Of a stretch of 64,000 nt of DNA, positions 1-11,548 are shown one piece after another. The stretch comes from Dactylellina haptotyla (taxonomy: Eukaryota > Ascomycota > Orbiliomycetes > Orbiliales > Orbiliaceae), in contig CM062385.1 in assembly GCA_031310005.1 (NCBI GenBank), positions 434,001 through 498,000 of the forward strand, read 5' to 3'. The position numbers and the translations under genes are program-made. The notes below the pieces were generated by a model. The model searched no databases. It was not told where the DNA came from and was given only the letters and a program-made list of their open reading frames with translations. The stretch's first letter is position 1, and each line of letters begins with the position of its first letter.

Positions 1-3000
1 TAGCGGCATTTTCGTCAAGACTTACCCAGAAGAGGATTATTTTGCCAGCGCCTGAAACCCAGGCAGAAGATGCACCTAAACACATTTTTTTCTTTCGAGC
101 GCGGTCACGTAGGTAGGTACATGCATGTGAGTGCACAAAAGTACTGTCCGATGTACCTTGCGCCCGGCGCCCTCCATCTACCTATGGGCGACGGACGTTA
201 TTCTGCGACGGCGCAGCGCAGAGCAGGCAAATAGTAGGTACTATTCGGTAAAATATGGCTTTCGGTCGGGCGCGCCGCAGAATTAAAACGTGTTCATCAG
301 GCGGACTACCTTAGTTGAGGTACGAAAAAGTCGAGCAACGTCACTTAGTCGAGACCAAGCCCTGAGCAGCGGCACCTCCTTCGCCTGAAGGAATGTTGGC
401 TGGTCGATAAAACAACCTAGACTGGAGACGGATAGCTGGGGACTGCGTCGAGCCTAGCCCGACAGACTATTCTTGGGCTTCACCAATTGTCGTAGACGGT
501 CCGTTACCCAAATCCAGCTTGGGCTCCAGACGAAAAAAGATTTTCGACAAATCGCAGCGCACTGCACCGCACAACCATGCCTAGCTGCTTTGCGTCGACA
601 AATCGGGGCATGCGGACCAAGTTTTGTCGACAAGAATTTTAGCTGTTCCTCTTTCAATTTGGTCTGGTCTGCTTCTTTTTTCAGCTACCGGAATTGCTTT
701 TGCGACAGTGGCAGTGAAGGGAAAAAAAAGATTTACGGGCAGAAAAAGCAAACGCCATGGGAATAAGAAAGGGTACCAATCTTCCAGGTGGTACTTGTAC
801 CTCAGCATGGTTAGGTCCATATGCCCACGGTGCTTAAGAAAGTCTGTTCAGTGTTCGGGTACCTGTGGGTCCCGAGGCTATAGGGGGCAAATATCCCTCC
901 TGGTTGGCTGCAGCCAGGGTTTTAGAGCAACACAACCATTGCCATCACACTGCAGAGAGGACCAACCTAACACCAATTTCGAGCGGCCTAGGAGAGGCCC
1001 ATATCCCCTGTCGGTACCTCAGTGGTCGAAGGGAAGTGTAATGCACCTTGGGCGACTGGGGTCCTATGCCTGGGGGGCAGGGTAGCGGTACTCGACCCCA
1101 TTTTCCTTTTTCTCCACCTCTCAGTTTCATTTCTTATTCCTGCAGTCTCTTAATTGCCAGAGTGGATACGCCTCTCACTAGTCCGAAGCCTGTTTTGAGT
1201 GGAGCATAGAGACATTTCTTCTTTCTTGGACTTCAAGTTCCTCATCCTTGCTTTTTCCTCTCTGGACCCCATCCAAGTTCTCACACCCTCGTATGCCGTG
1301 GGGGAATTTCTCGGTTGCTGCTGATTGTGTGATCTTAGCGGCGCGTCGGCGCCCTGGGTGTCAACCACTAGCAGAATCCCGTTAGCTGCGAATTACGTCT
1401 CAGCCTGTGAGGACAGAGACGTCGTTGGCCCAGCCTGCAAGGTCCGTAATTGCTTCTTTTTAGCCAGAAGGGCACTGGGTTCCTGTACCAAGATAGATTG
1501 ATTGGAACCATGTTGCTTCTGTGTGTGTGATCGGTCGAGTCAAATACCGGCCAATATCTCCATCTGGATTCTGAAGTTTTTCACCTCCAGCTCTACACAC
1601 CGTCCTTCATCGCAAGCGTTCAGCTTTCTTCTTGTCCTTAAAAGCAAGGGAGATCACCGAGTACCGTCTACGTCGGTCCTTTGTTTTTATTCTTCTACAT
1701 GTTATAAGTTTAATTTATATAATATAATCACCCCGTCTACTGTTTCCACCACTCTCGTTTTATACATACCTCGGAAATCAGTCAGTTCTGCTTCAAACCA
1801 GACCTTCCCTCAACACTCACAATATACCAAAGAGCATCTGCGATACACACTCACACACATTCTCTCAAATACAACTCTCAAGAGCTTCAAGCGTCTAATT
1901 ATCCTTGCGTCCTTTTTACTTCTTTTCTTAATACGCTTTCCGTCAGTTTTCGGGATCCAGAGTCAACTCTTCTTTTTTGTTATACGAGAACACAATCGTT
2001 TTAGCTTCCCGCGAAAATTACAACTCAAATTCCTTTACGGAAAGTAGCACAAAAGCGAAGCAACAGAAACTTCTTGTTGATTTACAGCCATTCGATCCTT
2101 TGAGCAGGAGAGTGGGAAGAGCTTGTATACCTATACGACCGTATCACAAGTTCAAGGAAGTTGGATGGAAGAAACATTACCACCACCTAGAAGCCATTAG
2201 AAATACCATTTTAATACGACCGCAACTTGACCGTCCGGATTTCCTTCTCCGCTATTTTTGGAAACCGACACTCCACACTCATTCATACACTCCGACAAGT
2301 AAAGGACCTGAGGTTCGATCGGTAACACCACGAGGGCTTTGGAAATTTCGCCAAATAGCCAGCATAGTAAAAACTAATCTCCACCCGCAAGCGAATACCA
2401 CGCTTTTTTAAAATTATCGACGACTCTGGAAGCCAATCAAGAGTCGGTGATATCTCCGTTAGCGGTAAGTTTCTATTCTCTCCATTGCTACCTCGAGTCC
2501 CCAACGCATGTGAGGATCGAGAGAGTCTACTCCTCTCTTTCCTTCTTTTTCGATGCGATATGAAGTGGTCCCCGTGTCTCTCGTCTGCGCGGGAGAGGGC
2601 CCGAATGAATGAATCGAGAAGGCCCTCGACGGCCAGCATAGCCCGACCTGGGCCTGTGTCTGGCTGTCGGGGACTTGTCGTCATGCATCCCTAAATTTGG
2701 GGGCCCTTTCGCATATTCTGGTTCATTCGCTTGTGCTTCCTCTTTCCTGCACGGCGCAACGCTTCTCTGCTCGCGCATGAAGGACTGGGGCTGCATGAAT
2801 CGAACGAACGGGACTGTGGTCGGCCCACGGCCACGGCTAGTTTGGATCGGAGTCGTACCTCCTACGACGGACTTGCCAATGCCGCGGCGCCTGTTTCTCG
2901 CTGAGGCGGGACTCGATGTCTACCTGCCTATACCGTCAAGGTCGATATACTGATCGGAGTGTTTCATGGTCTCTTTAGGCATACGTTGCGTACGTCGGAA

Positions 3001-3099
3001 GGTTGCTCAAAGGCCCTTTCGCTTTACAGACGGACCGATCTCTTTCTCTCATAATATATATTATACCATCTACCCACTATACTACTTTTAATTTATAAA
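1..3099 (+). promoter_or_regulatory. Long upstream region and probable leader of the Msn2-like gene
   Basis: No protein gene is supported here. The open frames present (for example 1502-2047 and 1977-2411) have low-complexity, CT-driven composition and resemble no family I know. From about 1500 onward the plus strand becomes pyrimidine-rich, as long fungal leaders often are. A good donor (GTAAGT) lies at 2465. A candidate acceptor TTTAG ends at 2978, with a CTGAT branch-like site about 25 nt before it, and another acceptor ends at 3029. A leader intron of roughly 0.5 kb is therefore possible. This is inference only. The stretch 1-1500 shows nothing I can name. Confidence 0.35.
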
Positions 3100-4680
3100 A
3101 TGGACGCCGCCGGTTTCCTCTACTACGCTCCGGATCCCCAGGGCCGCCAGCAGAAGCAGCACGGTCATCACGGACACTTCCTCGCCCAGCCGAATGCATA
3201 CATCTCTGCTACACCGCAGTTGCTTGCGCCAACTCCAATTCACTTTCCATCCCAGCTGGTTCTAGGTGGAAGAGGTGTTCCTCTTACCATTACCCCATCG
3301 GCATCTCCATCCCTCATGGAGCCCTACATTCCTGATATGTGCACCGAGTCTGCGACTACCGACCTTCTCTTCAACCCAGCTACCCCCCCATTGACTCACA
3401 GTGCCGTCAGCACTCCCTCCATTCCTTATGCTATGCCGACCCCAATCGGTAACCACGGCTGGTCCTCGGAAGAGCCTGTCATTGCAACTGTTTCCTTGTC
3501 CGACATCCAACTCCCAGGAACTCCAGCTGATTACTTCCCACGTAAGTATCTCGCATGCATCGAACAATCATCAAGGTGGCACGGTTGACTAACAAACCTC
3601 ATAGCGGGACTTGTCGCCCCATCGATATTGAAGTCTAATGCCAGCCCGCCACCATCGATCTCGTTGAATGATATGCACTGCCCAGCTCTTTCTCCATGCT
3701 CGTCTCAGGACTCCTTCGCCGAGTCCTCGGACTGCTGTGATCTACGAGAAATTGCCGTTGCTCAGTCGCCCGCCTCCTTGGAGGTCAAGCCAGACATCGT
3801 CTTCCCACCAATGCCATCATTGAGCGGTGACGATGACCAGTTCCTCTTCGGCGGCAGCGTCGAGTCCTTCCTCCCATTGTCCGCCAGCAAGGCTGCTCCA
3901 TACGTCGCTGGTGACTACAACGAGGAACTCTCCGACCTCGGTGACTCCGAGGATGACTTCATCCAGAACTTCTCCGAGTCTGTCTTCTCCAACAAGCGCA
4001 TGAGATTCGATGATGACTCCGAGAACGAGCAACTCCCAAGCCCACCAATGTCCACCTCGTCTTCCAGACAAGGTTCCGTCGCTCCAATCAAGGCCCTCAA
4101 GCGTAAGGCCATGAAGCCAAAGCGAGAAGAAGATGATGATTGCGAGGAGATGACCGAAGAACAAAGGCTTCGATCATTCAAATTCGGTTCCATCGATAGC
4201 ACCGCTTGCTCTTCGCCATCCTCGCCTTGTGCTGATAAGCCAATGGTCGGACACCCAATCAGCCCCCACGTCATCCGACGTGGACGCAAGCAATCCTTGA
4301 CTGAGGATCCTTCCAAGACCTTCGTCTGCCATCTCTGCACCCGAAGATTCAGACGACAGGAGCACTTGAAGCGACACTTCCGATCTCTCCACACCGAGGA
4401 CAAGCCATTCTCCTGTGGTGAGTGCGGAAAGAAGTTCTCCCGAAGCGACAACCTTACCCAGCACAGCCGCATCCACGGTACCGGTGCTGTTGTCCTTGGC
4501 GTCCTGACTGAGGGCGAAGTCCCAGTTCTTGGATCCCAGTTTGGTCCGTTAGAAGAAGAGTGCGAGTCTCCTCAACCATTCATTGTTGTTGATTCGATGA
4601 CCGCTGCTTCCGGCGAAATCAAGGACAAGTCTTCGGAAGACAAGAAGTCTCGCAAGAAGAGAAAGAGGTCTGATGAGTAA
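3100..4680 (+). CDS. MSN2: Msn2/Seb1-type C2H2 zinc-finger stress transcription factor
   Basis: Two exons (3100-3541, 3605-4680) flank a 63-nt phase-1 intron (GTAAGT...ATAG) and give 505 aa. Two adjacent C2H2 fingers lie near the C-terminus: C389, C392, H405, H410 and C418, C421, H434, H438. The recognition stretches RRQEHLKRH and RSDNLTQH match the yeast Msn2/4 fingers, which bind the stress element AGGGG. In filamentous fungi the orthologues are known as Seb1 or MsnA and act in osmotic, oxidative and heat stress and in development. The N-terminal 380 residues are Ser/Pro-rich with acidic patches, as expected for an activation region. A basic run ending RKQS378 just before the fingers could be a nuclear signal and a PKA-type site (inference). 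The tail is Lys/Arg-rich. The start follows an A-rich context, and no other in-frame ATG precedes it nearby. Confidence 0.9.
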
Positions 4681-7600
4681 ATCGTTTACTATATTGTGCA
4701 ACCTTTAACGATTATCATGACCACACATGCACTCTTATGATCGAACATTTTACGGCTCATCTTTGAAAGACCAACATTTTGCCTCTTTTTAGCTTTTTGG
4801 GGAAACTATACTTGGGTGGTATCTGACTTTAGCTTTGCAAACCGGAGTAACAAGACTGCTTTTAATTCAATCACGGCGTTACAAATCCAATCTTTGGAGT
4901 ATTGGGAAATGGAAAATTTGACCTTTCTGCATTTTTATTTTGAAAAGAAACCAATTTACAATTAACAATTTTTTCTGTTATTTTTTCTCTTTTTTTCTCT
5001 TCTTGACTTCATTTCATTCATCTTCCTGTGAATATTTGTTCGTACCTTTGTATATTCGATTCTTAGTGCAGGAGCGCATGACTTGAATTTTTTTCTTCTC
5101 TTCATTTTCTTTCGTTTCTGCCCTTTGTGGGACTACTTGATATTCAATATTCAAACCTTTATTCACTTCTTGCAATCATTCTCACCAATATTACTGTGCT
5201 TTAAATTTGTTCTATATTTTCTCTTTTATTTCGCTTCTCTCTAGCTTGGTTCGTCTCTTCTTCAATATACTACTACTTTTCTGACTAAACTACAATACTT
5301 TTCTTGACAATCTTGCCTTGACTCATTTGATGTAAACAGACAGATCTCATAGTAAAACAATACAAAAAAAGATATCTTTGCAAAAGTGAAGGCTGAGAAA
5401 GCCTGTTCGCGCGTGCCCAGCCTCGAGAATTTGCCTTGGAAGTATGCCTGCCCTGAGGTCTCTTTAGTTCAGATCACATCGTCTAAACGCAAACCCCGAT
5501 CCCGCCGGGTTCCTAAACCTTTCGCCTTTTGAAAAAGCATCCAATTAAACTTAAGTTCAAACCCTTGGACAAGTCACTTGTGCAATGCAATCTGCCCACC
5601 TTTTGCCCACCTGAACCTTAGCGAAAGTCTTATTATTACTCTTGGAGCGAATCGGAAATGGGTGAGCTTCCAAATAACCCTTGTAATTATATTAATCATT
5701 CTTTTCCCTTCCTTGGAATGGTTCGTGAACCTTAGTCTGGAGGATTCCAGCTGAGTGAGTGAGCTTACGCTAGGACGAACGAATGCCGGCTTTGGTTTCG
5801 TCCAAAGAATCCATCGCCACGCGGACAAACCACGACCCCGGGTTCGCAGGAAAAGGTTTCCCCTCGGCTGGGTTCTAGGCTGCACACTCTGACATCGTTT
5901 ACGACTTCTAGGATTTTCTTTACAAATATTTTTTGGTTCTTTCTGGTTGTTCCATCGAGGCAGTTCAGTTGCCTTCCTGCAGGTCTGAAACCTTGGGCCA
6001 TTAATTATAACTGATAGAGGCTTTCGAGGCGACCCGATAAACAGGCTGTGGTTGGGGTTTGGGGGTTTCTCTATCGGGAAAGAAATTATTAACCTTTCCA
6101 GGCGTAACAGCAAATCGTTTCCTCGGGACTAGCCCACGCATTATCAGCACGCCAAATGCATTATCAACAGCGTGGTGCATGGTGTTTATCTCTTGGTCCT
6201 TCTCTTTTGCTCACTGCGAATTCCATATTGCAGTTTACTGTTTCGGAACTAGTGGGAATCCGTGGTCGCCGAAGGAGAGGGCACAGAAAAAAGAGTCGTC
6301 CTGCCTTCCCTCCGGTTTCCGCCCACGGTGTTGGGTCTCTCGGGTCACCCCAAGCTTCACCAATTTCAGCACAAAGTACGCCCCACTGCACGTTTGCTTC
6401 AGATGCCCAAATCTTAGCTGTGGACGTCCCGCTGGACACCACCACGCCCCCCTCAAGAAGCAAATAAAAAACGCCAATAAATCCAATACGGAACAAAGCC
6501 CTTCAATAACATCACCGGTTTCCAATCGAGTGGATTGTGGGAGCAAAAACCGTTGTCATGCCCCATTCCACCTGCCCGTTCCCAAGTAAGATACGCGAGA
6601 AAAGAGCAGCAGAAAGAGAGCGACCGTCACTCCCATCAGGCGATATCTACGCAGGCCAGCGTGAACCACCCCCAAACAGGCTAACCAGATGCGAGAAAAG
6701 GTAACTCGAAGCCACCGGTTCCTGCGGGTGAGATGAGGATATGTCATTGATAGGTGACCTTTGGGGGGGGGTCGTGCATTTCATCGATGACACGAGAATC
6801 TTCACGGCTGGGCAGGTTTCTTTTCTTTTGGATTAGCCTAGACCGTTGCACAATCAGTGACATTTTTGACGATAATGATGCGATACTTTCACAATACTTC
6901 ACAATAATCGTGTGGTTAGTCCGGATATCTCCAAGGGCAAGACAGATGCATCCTAAAAGGAAATCGCATCAATCACAAATTTCATCGCCCTGCAGAGAGC
7001 TGATCCTTGGAGTATCACAATCGCGCGGGTCGAGTTCTATTCAGCAAATCAACGAGTACCAGTTGATGTCCACGGAGATATCCACTTCCCGGTGTCCCAT
7101 CCGACTGCAGAGTGACTAGTTTCAGGGAAAAGGCCGTGCCATCCCACTATAGTATCATTGCAATATAAGGGCAGCAATATGAGATACCAAGAACGAGAGA
7201 CTCCAATTATTCCAACATCCCCACAACGCACATTTATGACAACTATTATAGTGTGAAACCTTTGGGTATTAGCTCGCCCCCACCAGCTGGTAGTTCCTTC
7301 TCATCGAAAAATATTTCGACCCCAGGCAACGCCCCACAGGTCGCTCTCGATTTTTGGGGAGCAGATGTTCCTGCTTCTCCGTTTTCGCTCGCCAACTGGG
7401 CTAGTCCGGCTCCATAATACCAGCATGTTAAGATACAAACCCATGAAACCGTCCCAGGAACCTCCAACCAACTTACGAAACTTATCAGGGATCATCCTAT
7501 CGGGAATCATAGCTTAAAACTAATATACTACTTTGTTGCTCGAGAGAGCACGCAGGTATGCTTTGGTGGTGATTGACAGTAGATTAATGTACATCCAGTA

Positions 7601-8167
7601 CTTTAACGGAAACCTTGCTAGCACGTCGCCCCTATAGCACCTTCAAACAAGAACATAACTAAACGTATCACTAAGCAACTAAGAGACCACTTGTGGAGAT
7701 TTCGTATATGATTTGCGAGACATTAGGTTAAAGGAATACTCTCATAATATATCACCTTACTGATCTCGTGAACGATTTGCCCCTCATATATCCTGTGTAG
7801 GTCGTATGTACGTAGACAGACGATGCCCTTGCCCCGGCATTCGGTATCACCGTGCTATTATAAGAAACATTGCCCCATTCTGCGAAATAACTAGTATTCC
7901 AATATTACCTGTGACCGCTCAAATCTCCACCTTTTCGATTGACAGTTCGTTATTTCTCTCAGGACATGTTATAATTCCTCGCGCCGACGGAGCTTAACAC
8001 GTAAAACACGACTATAGCAACGAAAAACCCTAAGTTCATAAACAAAAAGCTAGAGCACCGACGTAGTGACCTGACCTAAAAGAGTAAAAGTTTGATCTAC
8101 GCGCCAGTAAGACGATAGAGGATCCTAGATTGGGTGAGCAAAAAAATATTTTGACAAAAAAGTTCAG
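4681..8167. other. Intergenic, no gene seen
   Basis: The 4.68-5.35 kb part is strongly T-rich on the plus strand and probably includes the 3' UTR of the Msn2-like gene. Open frames between 5.57 and 7.5 kb overlap each other on both strands, lack recognisable motifs and show no convincing intron-exon pattern. I see no repeat family or mobile element. Confidence 0.5.
8156..8161 (-). terminator. RNA polymerase III terminator of tRNA-Ala
   Basis: Six A on the plus strand form a T6 run on the minus strand. It starts 7 nt after the discriminator base of the tRNA-Ala gene, the usual place and form of a Pol III stop. A second A7 run just beyond (about 8140-8146) could be a back-up stop. Confidence 0.75.
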
Positions 8168-8262
8168 TGGAGACATGGGGTTTCGAACCCCAGACCTTCT
8201 GCACGATTGATCCTCGTGAGAGAGTATGCAAAGCAGACGCGCTACCACTGCGCCATATCCCC
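8168..8262 (-). tRNA. tRNA-Ala (anticodon UGC), with a 23-nt intron
   Basis: Read on the minus strand, the gene folds as a complete cloverleaf. The acceptor stem is GGGGATA with TGTCTCC and carries the G3:U70 wobble pair that marks alanine tRNAs. The D arm is GCGC/GCGC, the anticodon stem TCTGC/GCAGA, and the T arm TGGGG/CCCCA with loop TTCGAAA. The discriminator is A. The anticodon loop TTTGCA-T is split one base after the anticodon by a 23-nt insert, the canonical place for nuclear tRNA introns. The mature length is 72 nt and CCA is not encoded. The internal B box (GGTTCGAAACC) is good. Confidence 0.93.
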
Positions 8263-11200
8263 AGCTGATGACGTTCGAAGTCCGGAAATCGGATTATAAA
8301 GCCCCTCGCATTCAGCTTGCTTTCGGTGTAGATGGCATCTACAGACAACGCAGCAACACCTGGTTTCAGCAGGTAAGATTTGGGTGGAGTGGAAATGTGT
8401 TGAGCTGGCGCTCCAGACAGGCCTATCAGCCCACACTTCGCGCGGTGGTTAGCATGCATATCCTTGCAAGCTGGGCTAGAAACAGGTCATTGAGGAATCG
8501 AGCCCTGACCTTGCCAATATAATTCACATTCTTGAACTTCTCGTTAACTTCTGACCGTTAGCGGTTAATAAGTCCTCTGATATAGCATATCAAACGGTCA
8601 TCTTGGGACTATTTTTTTTTTCTCACGCCATAAAAAGTATATGCACAGGCCCAGGCCAGAATTGCGAGGCGTTATAATTTTAGAATATCGTGTCCACAGG
8701 CGAAATTTCGGTCGAGTCTTCTGAAATTACCAATATCCCTCGGCACGGCTTCGTCGATCCGAGACGTTAATGGTTAACGGGTGAGTGAGTGAGGGGCAAT
8801 GATAGTCTGCTAGGGCAGAGAGGAGGGGACTTCGTGGCTTGATTTTAGACCGGAAAGCTATGATAATATCTTAAGACGTACAGATGCAGGGCAATGAGGC
8901 CTTCTGAACCGTTAACCGTCTGTCCCGTCCTTTTGGCATTGACTAGTGGGCTCGCCCAGCGCCGTTTTGGGGACTAGAGTTTACGCTACCGCCCCAGCGA
9001 TTCAAGTGCCGATGGTGACTATCCGGGGGGCAGATGTATCGATACCTCTGGCAGTGGCTTGGTCTAGATGCCCATGTAGAGGCTGCGATAGTCAGTTTCA
9101 AAGGTGGTCATAGGAACTCACGGTAGGGATATGAGGCGGAGGCTTGCCTGGTACAGGTAAACTTGCAAGCTCACAAGCCTGACTGCGGGATGTGAAATGC
9201 GGTCCCTGCATATCCTTTCCACCATGGCGATACATAACATTTCGATTCTCGCTGCCCAAACGGTTATATGTGGCGGTGCTATAGGGCTTTTTTTTGTGGG
9301 CGCTTCAAGTGCTTACTGCTGGCCCAAATGGGATTGACTCGCACCCAACTGTTTCGCTGTAACGTTCCGTCCGAATCCCAACGGCGGTACCTCTGGCACT
9401 GGCGAGCCAAGGGTACCCAGGCCTCAGTTGTGATAATGCCGCGACGCGATGGACCATTTCGCGGTGCACAACACCCTGACCCCATCGCCGCTGTCCACCT
9501 CGAACCTAAAGTCTAGACTCAGACGTCTTTTCACGGCTGATCGACGCTACACCGCATTGCATCGCAGTTATCACTCGCGCCGGCGCCCCAGAAGGAGGGG
9601 TAAGTATACTAGTATACTTGGGAGTGACCAAACACGAGAATCAACTGGTACTCGCCAATCGATCCTTTGAGGCCCGTTTAATTACGGCCGGTATGCATGA
9701 GATAGTCGAGCGCCAGCGGTTACCGTCATGTACTAGTCTGCAAGTACCTTCGTCGACACCTACTAAATTTGAAAAGCCATATGCATCATCTAGGCATCTG
9801 CACGTCTACAGATGCTTTGGGAATCGCTCGGGTCCGGTATTTTTTTCTGTTTTTAAAAACAATAGAGTCTAAAAAGTAACCACGCTAGAACCGCTCGCCA
9901 TCGGGGCCATCTACACATTTGTCTCCGTGCCACTGTGGCATACCACTACGGAGATCGATATCCCGTGCGAGATACGCCCACCCGTACGCCGGCACTGGAT
10001 TGACCACGAAGCTCGTACTAGAGGCGCGGATTCGCATGATATTTTGGCTGCGTCGGCTTGTGGTGTTTTTTTCATTATTCTTCTACGCCACACCTGGTCT
10101 GCGCGACTCGACTCGCTCGCAAAAAGATGATCTGATTTCCAAAGCAGACGCGGGACACACACCTACCGACTTATCGATATCGACGAAAATCTTGCACCAA
10201 AAAACGGAATATCCGAGCCGTCTGGCGAGCAAGCCTTGTGCCTAGCGGCGGTTCGAAAATTTAAATTTAATTACACCACCACCACCACTACCTTAATGCT
10301 CACATCAGCGGCACCGCTTCTACTTCTTTTTTCTCATGCGCGAACACGTGTAGACGAGCAGATCGCACAAAAAGCTTCTGCCACCTTCTGCCACCATCTG
10401 GGCAACGCAAACTGCACGTGTTAGATTATTTTCTCCCCGATGCAGTTCGCATTATGCATCACCTGCAGGCTCATTTTATGGCTATTTTTTCCCTATCTCC
10501 ATTCTCCCAAGAATTTCGATCTTTATGGGATTGGCATTGGGCATGTAGATGCATAAAGTTCTAATTACCCCCCTCGCATCTGTAAGCCCAAAATCCCACT
10601 TTTCTTGGGTTTTATTTATGAAGAAATGAGTCGCTGTAGATACCAGCGGCGGGGTCGGTCTGGACCTGCCGCCTTTTTTTTCGTTCCTGAGTTCTCCCGG
10701 GGCCGTGTTTTCCGTGTCCTTGCGCACTCGGTCATATAGACGTGCTAGATAAGTGTATACCGCTGATAAGTATCTTGTAATTGAGCCGCCCTGTCGATCC
10801 TGATCATCTGACCATCGGATCTCTTCTGAGTTCGCGGACAATTTACGCGTCGGCGTATACCATCGTTATAGTTGACGTGGAGTAAATGATTTTCTTGAGG
10901 ACTCTTTTGGTAGTACGACGGACTAGAGTTGGACAGCAAAGCCGGTTGTCTTTGCCGATTGACCCCGCCTTACTGGTACTGATAGAGTGACCGGTTTCCG
11001 AGTAGTTGATACTATGAGCTGCTATTTTGGGATCTTGAATTTGCTAAGATGTTATATTGATGTTCCTTTGAATCGAATGCAAGCTGGAGCCTCTGCTGAG
11101 TCAAGAAGAATATTGAAAGGCTCCTAGGAACGTTTATATGAGCCAAACCTGGGAGCTACGAGTACGCGCTAGGGATAGAGAGCTGTGACTGTCTTTGCGG

Positions 11201-11548
11201 GCCAGGGTAGCGCAATCATGGAACGTCTATACGTCTACCAGCGCAACAGCTGCAAATAATTGCAAACTTTAGAAATACCGTCTTTGAACCCCTAGTTAGA
11301 TCCATCCATCCATCATCATCATGAACATAATCCTCATCAAACTGCTGATACTGAAATCGTCAAGGGCTCACATTAATAGGTAAAATGTGTCCCGTCACTG
11401 ATATATTGCTCTTCGCCATGAATATGATTGCTGATACTGAGGTAGGATAGGGTTATTTTCGAGGAAACTATCATAATCCGAGGGAAACTTCGAACTCATC
11501 AGCGCTGAGACTTCAAGTTTGTTGTACCGCCCTTCCCACGGGGTCAAG
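8263..11548. other. Intergenic, no gene seen
   Basis: This stretch holds only short overlapping open frames. It contains a perfect 18-bp palindrome at 9602-9619 and a weak tRNA-like stretch near 8437-8512 (see rejected items). The 3' end is probably the promoter and leader of the following large gene. Confidence 0.5.
9602..9619. repeat. Perfect 18-bp palindrome
   Basis: The sequence AAGTATACTAGTATACTT equals its own reverse complement with no loop. It sits alone in intergenic DNA, flanked by GGGGT and GGGA, so the symmetry stops abruptly. It could be a dimer-protein binding site or chance. Confidence 0.6.

Noticed and set aside
1502-2047. 181-codon frame upstream of the Msn2-like gene
   Set aside because: Low-complexity translation of CT-rich leader DNA that overlaps another frame. 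No motif.
6059-6589. 176-codon frame and overlapping antisense frames
   Set aside because: Frames on both strands are similarly long and none has a motif, so coding cannot be claimed.
8437-8512. tRNA-like stretch on the plus strand (GCGGTGGTTAGC, later GAATCGAGCCC)
   Set aside because: The A-box and B-box resemblances are real but the T stem does not pair and no acceptor stem can be formed. At most an old tRNA-derived remnant.
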